Shown: positions 39,344 through 52,120, counted from the first letter of the stretch. The stretch is 64,000 nt of DNA from Neocallimastix lanati (nom. inval.) (GCA_016946835.1 JACVTC010000007.1:834001-898000); one strand, 5' to 3'. Translations and numbers: made by a program. The notes: generated by a model not told the origin, from the letters alone.

Positions 39344-41208
39344 TTAGAAAATAACATCTTCATCACGAATTGATTCAAGGAGATTTTGGTTTGCTATTTT
39401 TTTTCATTTTAAAATAAGAATATATAATATTTATTATTAACAAATCATTTTATGTCATTTTAAAAATATATAATATATATATAATAATATTAAATTAACA
39501 AATTTCATTTATAAAATTTATGTGTTAATTACATAATTTTTAAAAAACTTTATTTAAATTTAAACTATTTATATAATAATAAATATAATTTTACATTTTA
39601 ATTCACCAGTTTCAATAATCTTTGCATTTTCTTCATTTTCCTTTCCTTGGTTCTTCTTCTTTTGAATCATTTTTAATCTATAAACAAAATTAAATTAATC
39701 TTAATATTTATTTTTAAAATGATAATTATTATAAATAATATGAATATATTATATATTACCTGAAGAATTCTTCACGATCTTGTTCATCTAATTCAGAAAT
39801 AATATAGGCAATAGTATTTTCATATTTTGGAATTGTAACATGTTCAATTGCATTGACACGACGGTTAGTTAATCTAATGACTTCATCAAGAACAACGAAA
39901 GCAGTCTTTTTTATTATTTTTTTTTTAAAATTTTTAAATTTAATTTAATTTTATTTTAAAATTTATAATAAAACATATAAATTGTTTTTATTTACTTGTA
40001 ATGAAGCTAATTCAATTAAAACTTTGGCGGCACCAATATAAGTTTCCTTACATTTTTGAACTTGTTGACCACCACGACCTAAACCGGTTAATTCGAATGC
40101 TATTTATTTTTAAAAATTTTATCATATTATCGTTTAGTTATTGGTCAGTCTATTAATATTTTGTCAAATTTAAAAATTTTTATCATTAAATAATTTAAAC
40201 TAATTCAATAAATAATTTTATATTACCATTTTGTCCATCGATGTAGTATTCAAAGTTTGGTAATTGAACACCAGAAACATTTTCTGATTTAGCACGAACT
40301 CTAAGTTGTGCAGTTGATACACTTTCACGAACTTGAAAACTATATATTTTAATTCAAATTTAAATTAATTTAATAATATAATTTTCATTATTTATTTTAA
40401 AGTTTTTATATATTTTTTATTATTTACCTAATATCACCGGTGGCATATGAAACTTCGGCAAGTGAAAAGGAAGCAACTTGCATAATTTTACCCATTTTTC
40501 TTTTTGACTATTTTAAATTTATATTAAAATGTTTAAATAATTTTAAAATTTAAGACAAAATTTTTATTATATGAAATTACTTTTTATTTTATTTTATAAA
40601 ATTTACATCTTCAATCTTCTTAACAATTTCTCTGAAACGTCTAGTTAAAGCTTCACTTTTTCTTTTTAAAAGGTTGTGACCATTTTGAGCACCCTTCAAC
40701 TTTGCCTTCATGTTGGTGAGGGCCCTGATATGTTATTAATTTATTATATATATATACAATATAATAATTAATTATTTCAATTTCTACTTAGAAAAAAAAA
40801 ATTGAAAATTCAGTAAAAGAATACAGCACTTAATTTATAAACATTCTTTTAATTTCGATATTATAAATATTTTTATAGTGTATTTATTTACTTTATATAT
40901 ATATTTATTTACTTTATATATATATAATATTCAATGTCTAATTAATACTAAATTAGCTGATATTAATTTTATTTAAAAAACAAAAATATAAACTAATAAT
41001 TTTTTTAATGCATAATTATAAATATGATTATCTAAAAAAATTTATAAATACTATAAGTATTATTTTTTATTTACTGATTATTATCTTCCGATTTTATTTT
41101 ATTTTTTTTACTACATGAAGAAAAATTACTATAGTTTTATTTACTATTTAAAATAAATTCATACATTCTAGTTGGGAATACGTTGAATCTAGCGTTTGAA
41201 GAAGACAT
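39344..41208 (-). CDS. V-type proton ATPase subunit D
   Basis: Eight exons on the minus strand (41208-41165, 40724-40607, 40507-40428, 40339-40227, 40099-39996, 39905-39760, 39677-39607, 39393-39344) join to 241 residues, close to the usual 245-260. The protein starts [15 protein letters not shown] and continues [20 protein letters not shown] and [19 protein letters not shown], the classic N-terminal helix of subunit D. It ends with [13 protein letters not shown]. Subunit D is the central rotor shaft of the V1 sector and couples ATP hydrolysis to proton pumping into vacuoles and endosomes (family knowledge). The last exon is only 50 nt, recovered by joining G|GTGAAT to TAG|CAAACC. Codon use is that of a well expressed gene (many GGT, GAA, TTC). 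Identity is certain. Confidence 0.96.
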
Positions 41209-41905
41209 CTTAAACAATTATTATTTCTTTAAATTTTATTCTAATTTTTTTAAAAAAATAAAAAATTAAAAGAACAAAAATAATATATTATTATATAAGT
41301 TGTATTATAATTTACAATAAAATTTTTTATTAATAATATATAATATATATAAATTTTTTTTAAATAATTTATTATTAAATAATAGATTTAAATAGTAGTA
41401 TTATAAAATTAACAGATCAATGAATTATGGATTAGAAATTATTAAATACTAGTGGTGATTATTTAATGAAATATAAAGATTTCAATGATTACGAAAGTTT
41501 TATTTATTTATTTATTTATTTATTTATGTATTTATTTATGTATTTATTTATTTATTTATAATTACCATCTTTCATTGTTTTATATTCATCAAATATAATG
41601 TATATAAATATTACAATTAATTATATATATATAATTATTAGAAACTAATAATATTCTAATAATATTTATTAAGTATTACAATACATTTTTGCTATATAAT
41701 TATATGAATTATTTGATACATAGTTTTGTAATATTAGTTTATCAACCAATAATATTCAAGATGGCTTATATAAATATTAATGATTGATGGAATGATTTAT
41801 ATATACTATATTATATTTCTATATATTAATATAAAGAAATAAAACTTATTAAATATTATTTATTAATTGTATAATACATTTATAGATAAATTCTTAGTAT
41901 TAAAG
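41209..41905. other. Intergenic spacer
   Basis: 5' flank of the V-ATPase D gene; AT-rich, with a TTTA/TTTATGTA array at 41508-41560. No gene. Confidence 0.5.
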
Positions 41906-42147
41906 ATGAGTTATCCATTCAAATTTATTTTTAACACTTCATTATTATATATAGTGATTTCTTGTCCCATTTTAACATTTTATTTGCTTTTGGATCAGCA
42001 ATAACCATTTGTTATCCTTTTTTAACATTTATTTTATTTATAAAAGGTGACTTGACATACTTTTTCGGTTATATTTATTTAATATATTTTATGTTTGGGG
42101 GTAATGTTTTATCTCCTTGCAATCATTATGTTAATTATGAATATTAG
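41906..42147 (+). pseudogene. Frame-broken multi-pass membrane protein fragment
   Basis: An ATG frame at 41906 (MSYPFKFIFNTSLLYIVIS...) runs 32 codons. A frame one base away then continues through hydrophobic segments (ITICYPFLTFILFIK, then YIYLIYFMFGGN) to TAG at 42147. Two or three membrane helices are visible across the break near 41985. The piece resembles the membrane-rich C-terminus of a processive glycosyltransferase, but that is a weak impression. It is most likely a relic exon of a duplicated gene. Confidence 0.35.
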
Positions 42148-42727
42148 TAGTCCATTGATTCCTGTTATTAAAGCTAACGTAATTATATTTATTTTTATCA
42201 TATATCAAGTTTTATATCCATTAATTATTTTATGAAAATTCCAATATTATTATATTTAGAAATTTATTTTTATATTTCAACTATTTATTTTAATTTATTT
42301 AATCTGTACTTTAAATTTATATTTCAACTATTTATTTTATTTTATTTTATTTTATTCAATCTGTACTTTTTAAATTTTAAATTAATATTATCTATTAGAA
42401 CATATTAAATAAAAATAAATTAATTATAATTAAAGTTTTAAATAAAGACTTTTCTTTGAATAAATAACTATTATTTATTTATTATTTATGTTTAAAAATT
42501 CTTCATATAAATAATTAAATTTTCCTTTTTGATAAAAAGAAAAATAAATTATTAAAATTTTTACACTATGATAGTTTTTTTTTTATTTGAAAGAATTTAA
42601 TTTTAATAAAAATTCAAAGATAAAACAGAATCGAAAAAATTTTATTTATTTAATACAAATATTTTTATATTAAAATAAAAATATATATTTAAATAAATCA
42701 TATATATTGTATATAGAATATATAAAT

Positions 42728-43873
42728 ATGGATTTAAATAGTAATAATAAATCAGAAGAAATAAATAAATCAGAAAATGGTATTAAATCGGAAAAAAATG
42801 GTAAAATAAAAGAAAATTATGAATTAAAAGAGGAAAATAATTCAATGGACAACAAATTAAGAAATAATAATTTTTCAAGAGGAAATAATAAATCAAGAGG
42901 AAATAATATTTCAAGAGGAAATAATAAATCAAGAGAAAATAATAAATTAAAAGATGAAAATAAATCTAGAGAAAATAATAATCCAAAAGGAAGTAATAAT
43001 AATAATGATGATAATTCATTCATCTCAAATTATAAAATATCAATAAAAAAACTATTAGAAGATTGGAAAGAAAAAGGGAATTTAAGCCAAAAATCTAGTT
43101 TAAATTCAAAAATATATGAATATTATTGTTATGAAAAAATTATTAGTGATAATCCTCAACTTCATATTATTTTGTCAAAAAACCAAGAAAAGAAGTATAA
43201 AGAAGGATTTAATTATAAAAACGGAGGGCAAATTTATTACACTCAGTATGGAATTGATTTAGGAGAATTTGATATTTTGGGATTAGATGATCAAGGAACA
43301 TTATATTGGTGGGAAGTAACAACATCATCTACCATGAGAAAAATTAAAAAAAAGTTTAAACAAAAAGAAGAACTTTTATCAAAACTATTTAATAATGTTA
43401 AATTTACAGTTCTTATTCCTAAGTCATTTCCTAATATTGAAAAAGAATTTAAAACTGAAATTGTACAAGCACCAGATTATGAAAATTTTTATCAAGATTT
43501 TTATACAATACAAGCAGATATGAGCCATTGTTGGCCCATTGAAAAATTACGAGAAGCTATTAATAAAAATTATGATTATATTCAAGAAATTATATCTCTT
43601 TCAAAACTTCTTTTTTCTGGTCAAATAACAAAATATACAGAAACTAATTCCGATTTAATTGAACGTCTTTTTGATTTAAGTTCGTTTGATGGTAAATCTA
43701 ATATAAAATATTTTCATGTTGAAAGACAAGTTTATGGAGAAATTATTTACAAAAATAATAAAATGTTTAAGAAAGAAAATAACAAAGAAAAATTAGTTAA
43801 ATACATGGATGCTACTGCTTATGAAATAAGAGCTATTAAAAAATATTTAGAAAAGGAAAAAAAAAAAAGATAA
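42728..43873 (+). CDS. Possible PD-(D/E)xK nuclease-like protein
   Basis: Single-exon gene of 381 residues from the ATG at 42728 (an upstream TTG is ignored). Residues 1-100 are hydrophilic with a repeated N-K-S-R-G-N unit and poly-Asn. Residues about 100-370 are a globular domain. The key stretch is GEFDILG (E180, D182), then 13 residues on YWWEVTTS (E196, T198), followed by a Lys-rich helix (RKIKKKFKQKEE). This D...E-x-(K/T) arrangement with flanking hydrophobic strands recalls the restriction-endonuclease fold, with Thr in place of the usual Lys. No eukaryotic family is recognised, and acquisition from bacteria is possible. No introns. The ORF itself is convincing; the function is inference. 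Confidence 0.6.
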   Translation: MDLNSNNKSEEINKSENGIKSEKNGKIKENYELKEENNSMDNKLRNNNFSRGNNKSRGNNISRGNNKSRENNKLKDENKSRENNNPKGSNNNNDDNSFISNYKISIKKLLEDWKEKGNLSQKSSLNSKIYEYYCYEKIISDNPQLHIILSKNQEKKYKEGFNYKNGGQIYYTQYGIDLGEFDILGLDDQGTLYWWEVTTSSTMRKIKKKFKQKEELLSKLFNNVKFTVLIPKSFPNIEKEFKTEIVQAPDYENFYQDFYTIQADMSHCWPIEKLREAINKNYDYIQEIISLSKLLFSGQITKYTETNSDLIERLFDLSSFDGKSNIKYFHVERQVYGEIIYKNNKMFKKENNKEKLVKYMDATAYEIRAIKKYLEKEKKKR

Positions 43874-44239
43874 TCATTAAGTTATTCAAATAGTATAAAG
43901 AGAAAAAAAAAAAAAAACATTAGCATTTAATTAAAATTTTAATTATTAAATTTTTATGTAAATATTTATAAAAAAAAAAAAAAAACTGTAAATATCATAA
44001 TGTATACTTTATGAACTTTAATTTTCTTCTTCTACTGATACGATTTAAAAATAAATGTCTTATATATTCTATATTTTTATATTTTCTGATAAATTCTATA
44101 TTATTTATATAATTTTATAATTACATTAAGTCATTTATTAATAGTAAACCAACATTTTTTATAAAACTTGGAATAAACTTAATTTATTAACATTTATTAA
44201 AAAAATGAATGAAAAGAAAAATATAAAATTTTTTATATT
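43874..44239. other. 3' flank of the nuclease-like gene
   Basis: A/T-rich; no gene seen. Confidence 0.5.
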
Positions 44240-44772
44240 CAAATCAATGAATTGTTACTTAAATTCTTCAAATATAGGTCATAAAAGTTTCCAGTGTGTA
44301 ATACTAAGTATGCTGTTACATTCACCTCAACAAAGATAACATGTTATGTAACCTTCTTGTACAATTTGCTTATTATATAAAATTTCATATCAAATTAGAA
44401 ACTACATTTAATTCGTCAAATCCAGAAAATTCTAATAGATAATTATGAATGTTTTGGTGAAATACCAAAATTTTACTGGAAAAATATTTATTATACAGGC
44501 AATTTAGAAATCGGTAAAACAGCACATTTTGATAAAAGACTGATTATTTTAATAATATTTATATTCTTATTAATTTTACTGTAGAAACCCATAATTCTTT
44601 TATAATAAATTTAAATATACAATTGAAATATACCTTAAATTAAGTATATTAAAAAATAAATAAATAATATACTGAATGCATTGTGAATGAAAAATATAAA
44701 TATTATAAGTATATTAAAAAATATAAAAAAGATGTAAAATAAAATAAAGTAAAATAAATAAAATGAAATAAA

Positions 44773-44826
<54 letters not shown>

Positions 44827-45117
44827 CTTTGTAATATAATAAAATTATAAAATTTTATAAAAAATAAAGTTATAATTCAATTAAAATAAAGAGAAAATTT
44901 TATGTAATTATGGTATTATGATGTGATGAGAATTAAAATCATTTCTACCAAAAAAAAAAAAGAAAGAAAGAAACAATTGATTAAATAAAACAATGAAATT
45001 AACATCTATAAAGTAGATAATATGATGTCCACTAACCCCCCTCCCCTCGAACCAAGGGAAATATTATTAAAAGATTCAATTTCCATAGATTTTTTGTATG
45101 AAGAACGATTATTATAA
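44240..45117 (+). pseudogene. Decayed coding fragments
   Basis: A weakly protein-like stretch at about 44240-44395 is broken by stops. An open frame without ATG at 44399-44584 includes YECFGEIPKFYWKN and GNLEIGKTAHFDKRL. After a long poly-A tract (44777-44824), a 31-codon ATG ORF at 45022-45117 contains STNPPPLEPREILLKDS. These pieces are richer in G and C than the surroundings and are probably parts of one or more dead genes. No family recognised. Confidence 0.3.
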
Positions 45118-45441
45118 TTTATTAATGATAAACTCGAGTTACTAGTATTAGAAGTTTTTTGTTAACTCTCATAATGGATTTTAACTATATCAATAAATTA
45201 TGTGGACTTTCTTAATATTTTTTTACTATATCAATCAAATATTATTATTCATATATCAATCAAATATTATTATTCATATAATTTTTTTTCCTGTATTTTT
45301 TTTTTTTTTTTTAATTATAATATAATATGAAATATTATATTATAATTATTTCTTTTTTGTATAATAAAAATTGATTTAAATATATATAACATAGACTTGC
45401 ACATATGGGTACCCATCTCTCATATGGCCATATAGTTATTA

Positions 45442-45597
45442 ACTGCAAGGTGATGAGTTATTGGCATACTGTATCAGCTTTGCCGCTCTCAATCGTCGTT
45501 ACACACTGCCCGGAGATGCATTCCTAACGTTCCTACATATATCTCTAATGACCACAAGCATCAGAACGGAATCATTAACTCCTCCCTTAATAATAAT
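45442..45597 (+). pseudogene. GC-rich coding-like fragment at palindrome edge
   Basis: A plus-strand frame without ATG is open for about 50 codons and reads LAYCISFAALNRRYTLPGD then TFLHISLMTTSIRTE before running into the palindrome. A different frame just upstream (45394-45442, HMGTHLSYGHIVI) may be its earlier part after a frame change. Composition is near 45-50% GC by eye, against extremely AT-rich flanks. The style resembles a helical viral or mobile-element protein, but no family can be assigned. Confidence 0.35.
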
Positions 45598-46840
45598 ATA
45601 TATTAAGAAATAGTAAAAGATTTTATAATATTTTAAATATTAAAATAATTAAATAGTAATAACTTAATAATAATCTTATTCATAATATTAAATAATTATA
45701 ATAATTTTTATTATTATAATATTATTTAATAATAATATTTATATACATTTGATTGGAAAATATAGTTACACCAACTATAATAATAATAATATAAATATAA
45801 AATTTTTTATATGGAATAATTAGTTCTTTAGAAATTAATTTATAAAATTTTTGGGAAATAATTATGAAATTTATTAAGAGAATTTATTTAGAAAAATAAT
45901 GAATTATAACAATTAAAAATATTTCTCAACGTTGTATAATCAACTATAAAAATATTAAATAAAAATTATAATAATAATTTTTATTACATATATATAAAGT
46001 TATAAACTATATTATTTATATTATAGTATTTAACTATTTTAATTATTTATAAAAAAAAAAATATAATATTTAATATATAGATTAAGTATTATATAAATTT
46101 TTAATAAAACATTTTTTTTTAAAATAATTAAGTAAATTTAAATATTATTTTTTTTTTTTTTAAATATCGGTAAAACTTGTTAAAATAAAACAAGGTAAAA
46201 CGATATAAAATAAGTTTAAGAAAATAAAATAAATAATACCTTAAACTTATTATTACAATAGTATATAATAAGTTTAAGGTATTATTTAAATTTACTTAAT
46301 TATTTTAAAAAAAAATGTTTTATTAAAAATTTATATAATACTTAATCTATATATTAAATATTATATTTTTTTTTTTTATAAATAATTAAAATAGTTAAAT
46401 ACTATAATATAAATAATATAGTTTATAACTTTATATATATGTAATAAAAATTATTATTATAATTTTTATTTAATATTTTTATAGTTGATTATACAACGTT
46501 GAGAAATATTTTTAATTGTTATAATTCATTATTTTTCTAAATAAATTCTCTTAATAAATTTCATAATTATTTCCCAAAAATTTTATAAATTAATTTCTAA
46601 AGAACTAATTATTCCATATAAAAAATTTTATATTTATATTATTATTATAGTTGGTTTAACTATATTTTCCAATCAAATGTATATAAATATTATTATTAAA
46701 TAATATTATTATAATAATAAAAATTATTATAATTATTTAATATTATGAATAAGATTATTATTAAGTTATTACTATTTAATTATTTTAATATTTAAAATAT
46801 TATAAAATCTTTTACTATTTCTTAATATATATTATTATTA
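45588..46840. repeat. Near-perfect 1,253-bp palindrome
   Basis: The left arm 45588-46144 and right arm 46284-46840 are reverse complements, each 557 bp, with very few differences by eye (for example TTACACC against TTAAACC). The spacer is about 140 bp. The arms contain no convincing ORF, only AT-rich DNA. The left arm starts exactly where the GC-rich fragment at 45442-45597 ends. It could be a foldback transposon, a recent inverted duplication, or an assembly artefact of a hairpin read. Confidence 0.9.
46231..46287. repeat. Hairpin in palindrome spacer, 22-bp perfect stem
   Basis: AAATAATACCTTAAACTTATTA pairs perfectly with its reverse complement across a 13-base loop (46253-46265). It lies at the boundary between spacer and right arm. 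TAAGTTTAAG also recurs at 46211. Confidence 0.85.
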
Positions 46841-47219
46841 TTTATCAGTAAAATATTTTTTCAAAAAACAAAAATATTAGTATTAATTTATATATTTATA
46901 TATATTATATAAACTTTTTAAATATATGTATTTATATTTAAATATTAATATTTATTTATATATTTATTTATACATTTATTTATATATTTAAATATTTATA
47001 AAATATATTACAATTAATAATATAATTATTAAAATATATAATTTATATATTATTTAATGAAAATATAATTATTAAAAAATATAATTTATACATTATTTAA
47101 TAAAAATATAATTATTTTATTTTAATTCAATTGATATAAAATATATTATACTTATTAATATATAATATTAGGATTAATAACCATTCTATATATATTAATT
47201 ATTACTAATTATTTATTAT
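46841..47219. other. AT-rich spacer with tandem repeat
   Basis: A 43-bp unit starting ATAATTATTAAAA is repeated about 2.3 times at 47022-47116. Otherwise simple A/T DNA downstream of the chitin synthase gene. Confidence 0.55.
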
Positions 47220-49199
47220 TTAATCTCCTTTACAACATGAAGAATCTTCAATGATATAAATGGTGCTTCCAACAAAACGAATAGCACTCAATCCTAATAC
47301 ACTATAGAAGATAAAAGTGAGGTATGGATTAAAGTTATTATTTTGTAAAAGATATTCGTCATCAAATATAGTAATTGCCCCAATTAATAAAAGTGAATTA
47401 CAGAAAATCCAGAATAATACCATATTAGTACGGAACTATTCAATTTTAATTAATTTAAAAATAATTAATATTTTTATATTAAAAAAATATTATTATATAG
47501 TATTTATATAATAATTAATATATATATTTTTAACTAAAATTTTAAATTTTTATAGCATACATTTTGCTTTTTATACTCAATATCTTGTTCATTTTTTTCT
47601 TTTTCTTCTTTTTTAGTAGCATTCTGAAGTTCATTAAACATTTCATCAAATTGTTGATTATTCTTTTCAGTAGAAACAATACCATCAATAACTACTTGGT
47701 CACCTGGTTTTGCATTAACACTACCAAGCTTTGTTGTTGTAGCTTCTGTGGAACCTTTAGTACCCCATGAAACATCATGTGTATTACAGAAAGCGTATAC
47801 CATTAAAATATTTGTAAATGAAGGTAAGAGCAACATATATTGTACGAATGCATTAAACATATGCCATGGCTTTAAATACATGACTGAGCAGATAAGATAA
47901 AGACCGTAAGTTGCCAATAACGAAAATATCATACTCCAAAGATTTGGATTATCACTTTTTATATATATAAAAATAATAATAACATATTAAACTAAAAATT
48001 TCAAAAATTTTCCAAATAAAAAAAAAAAAATAAAAAATAATTTATGAAATTATTAATTTACTTACAATGTTTCATCCTTTGGTTTAACTTTTAAAACTTG
48101 ATAAATTGTGATACCGGATAAAGTAAGCATAAAACTATTTATTATAAACGATATACATTTTATGTAAATTATTAACAAATATATTATAAATATTATATCA
48201 AAAAAAAAATATTATGGATATGCTTTATTTGGTATTGAATTATAAAAGCATACAGCATAACTAAAGCGAAAAGTATAATACAAGCTAAATATAAATATCT
48301 TGATCCTTGCGGCTTATTACCAAGTGAACAAGTAAATATACATATCATTGCATATGCATAAATAGTTTCCATAATAATGAATATAGTTGAGCCATGTTCA
48401 TCTAAAATGGTAATCTAGTACGTTTCAGAATATTTCGAATAATTTACATTTAAACAAATTTATTATTATATAAAAAATTATATTATTTCAATAAAAAATT
48501 ATATTATGTCAATAAAAAAATATATTATGTCAATAAAAAATAACATACACCAGTGGCACCTGCATTATTTTTTACACTACCAGCAAGGAAATAAAATGTT
48601 AAGAAGAAATTGGCCCTATAAAAAAGTATAATCCATGGTATTGATCAATATCATTTTAAAAACATTATTTAATTAATTATTACCAAATAATTAAAGGTTA
48701 TACTTACATTCCGAACCATGAAAATAGGAGATTAATTACATTATATAAAAATTCTATTGAAAATGAAATTTTTCTTCCAAGTGAATGTTCAGTACTATAA
48801 ACTTTCTTCCAATGGCGTATTGAATATACTGATGCAAAGAATGAACCGTTCAACCATCTACGACGTTGAGAAATAAATTCAGGAACATTATCAGGTACAT
48901 CTGTGTCTGCATGTGCTTGCTACAAAATTATGATTTAATATAATCAAATTATTAATATTGGTATTAATTTACATTTTTATTAATGTTTTTATTTTTGATC
49001 AATTTAATATACATACTCTAACATATTTTAATATATAATTATTTTCTTTTTTAGCGACTAATTCAAAACATAAAATTCTATCTTCAGCAAGGTACATATT
49101 TGATATAGATAAACCACTATCTGCCTGTTCATGAATTTTTTCCCCTTTAAAATAGGCTTCTAAAGGTTTTCCTTGAAGAGCCTCATATCGATCTGTTTT

Positions 49200-49244
<45 letters not shown>

Positions 49245-51083
49245 TATTATTGAATATCATTTATTTTTTTTTTATTATATCATATTAATACAATATCCAA
49301 AAAAGAAAAAAAAATAAAAATAAAAATAAAAAAATGTTAATTAATTATCAAATATACTTTATATAATTATTATAAATATTATATATATATATATATTTAT
49401 ATTTATTTTATTTATTTTACATGCTGAAAATGCTCCAGGAAGTACAGAAATATATCCAAATACTGATTCTAAAGGTTTATCTAAAATATTACTCATCTTA
49501 TAATAATAAATATTTTAATATTTTTTATTATATGTTCATTACTATTTAATTATAAATATATATATTTATATATAAATTTACTTTATATTCGAAATGTTGA
49601 GCAGCAACAAGTGGATTTTTCCATACATATGGACTATATTTACCACCAGTATCACATCTAATTTCACCACATGCCCCAGCAACTTGTTTGTCTTCATGAA
49701 ATGCTTTCCACAATTGATAAATAGAATGAGGTGAAGGTCTTGTACCTACATCAATCAATACACAAACATTTGGTTTAAGGGCTGCTCCAAAAGCATTGAA
49801 GAACCAACGATGGCTATTAATCTTTTAATAATGAATATATATCAATTGATAATATCAGTATATTTATTAAACTTTTTATATTAGAATTATAATTATATTT
49901 TTTTACCTTCTTTTTATTTTTTTCTTTCAAACAAAATAATATCTGTACTGGAAAATAACCATCTGATGTACCAAGTTGTTCTATTTCAGTTTTATCACCT
50001 TTCTTTTTGAAATTTAAAAATAACTGAGAAGTATATCTAATTTTTATTAATTTTATATATATTAAAATTAATTCCTTTTTTTTTTTAATTAATATAATAG
50101 AAAAAAAAAAATTATTACTCGAACACATGAGCTTGAACTTCTTTGCCATTAATTTCATCTTTCATTACATTTCCATTATAAGCACCCATAATACCAATTG
50201 TTTGAAGTACTTGTTTATTAATTTTTTCTCTACCATCTGAAACGATACAAACTACAATTCTTTGCCATCCATTAGGACCCCATTGAGATTTAAATCTATC
50301 TTCACTGCACATATTTTTAATATTTTCCAGAACAGCTATCATTGAACGAGAGAATAAAAATTTATCTTCATTATACCTAAATTATTATGATATGATACGA
50401 TTAAATATTAATTTAAAGATTATAAATGTTTTCCTTTCTTTTATATATATATATATATTTTTTTTTTTATAATTGGCTATAATAATATTTTACATTGTTA
50501 AAACAATAAATAATTCAGTTTCTCTTTTTTGAGTTGGATCTTTTTCACCATAAATTTGTTGTCTTAATTTAAAATTATTCTGTATAAACTCATTAGGGTC
50601 ACAAGTAACAGCAGAATATCTTTCAAATTATTATTAATACATTTATGTTAAAAGTTTTTAATTTTAAATAACAAGTTTATTTAAGTATATAATATATCTA
50701 ATTGAATTTAATTTTGTATATAAATTATATATCTTTTATTATTACCTTACATATTGGAATTCTTCTGCATTTAATTCCTTTGCTTTATTTTTATCAATAG
50801 TTGCTCTTCTAAATACACCATCTGGTACAGGAACATTAACTACATAATTACCTTCAAATTGCTGTTTAACAATACCTTTTGTAGAATTGTTTGAACTTGG
50901 TTCATTTGGTTGTCTTGGATCGTTCGGATTGTTTGGTGCACCATTTCCACCATATCCAACATTTGGCATTGGCATATTTGGTGGTCTCATTCCATAATCA
51001 TTAGACATATTAGTTGCTTCGTAAGATTGTTTCATGGGATTGCCTGGTTGAGGCATCATGTATCCACCATTTATTTCATTCAT
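47220..51083 (-). CDS. Chitin synthase (division 1 type)
   Basis: Thirteen exons on the minus strand join in phase to 820 residues: 51083-50746, 50619-50494, 50376-50119, 50036-49907, 49821-49582, 49496-49421, 49192-49017, 48919-48708, 48615-48549, 48414-48254, 48134-48066, 47954-47561, 47435-47220. Chitin synthase polymerises UDP-N-acetylglucosamine at the plasma membrane to make cell-wall chitin. The N-terminal 110 residues are Pro/Asn/Met-rich. Diagnostic motifs: [33 protein letters not shown] (D308), QHFEYK (359-364), LAEDRI (E426-D427-R428), and the catalytic QRRRW at 466-470. Several membrane helices follow, then [13 protein letters not shown]. It ends SSCCKGD. Length and domain order match division 1 (class I-III) enzymes; the class is not resolved. 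All joins preserve family motifs. Confidence 0.96.
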
Positions 51084-52120
51084 CTTTATTAATTTTTTTT
51101 TTAATTAATCAAAACAAAAACCAACTATATACAAGATATCAAAATATTTAAATTTTGATTTTCAATAGTAATATTATATATAAAAATATTAAATAAATAT
51201 TTATTTTTTTCAAAGAAAAATAAAAAACGAAAATATTATTTATATAAAGTTTTGCTTTGAAAGAATTAAATTATTATATATGAAAATAAAAATATATATA
51301 ATATATTTATATAAATGCTATAAATAAAAATTCTTTGATAATTATTTTATTTTTATATTTTATTATATAAATTCAATAAATCTAATATATTATATTAAAT
51401 ATAAAATTTCTTATATATTTAATATTTTTTATCATAGATAATGAATTTATATATATATATAATATATATAAGATGGTTTTCGTTCAGGTGTTATATTTTT
51501 TAATTTTTCATCCATGGTATACAAAATTAAAATGATATAAAGTTAAAAAAAAAAAAAAAAAAAAAAAATTAAAAAAAAAATTAAAAAAAAAAAAATATTA
51601 ATTTTATCTATTAATCTATTGTTATTTTATTTTATTTTTTTATTTTTTGATGATATATCAAAATCAAAATCATAATAAAACTCAAAAAAATAAAAATATT
51701 AAACAAAATTTGATTATATCTAAATTAAATTTATTAATATTAATCTTATAATTCCTTTCAAAACAAAAATAAAAGAATAAAATTATATATAAAAATTTCA
51801 TTTAAAAAAATTACTTTAAAAATTAAATATATATATTGTTTCTACATGAATACTTTTTTATTATTTGTCTTAAGTTAATAATTAACATTGCACTTATTTT
51901 GGTAAATATATTTTTTAAAACATTGATTTTAAACGGTTTAATTAAGAATATTTATGTTTTTCTAAAGTTATTATATTTAACATATATTTCATTTACTTTA
52001 TTATTATAAAAATGTTATTTTGAAATGATATTTCTTCTAGTTAAGAAATATGCTAATCATGATTATAATAATTATATATCTATAAAAATATTTAATAAAA
52101 TTTAATTCGTCTATAATGTT

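Noticed and set aside
47220-51083. Dictyostelium origin of the window
   Set aside because: Poly-Asn and AT bias would fit, but a fungal division 1 chitin synthase with 12 introns does not.
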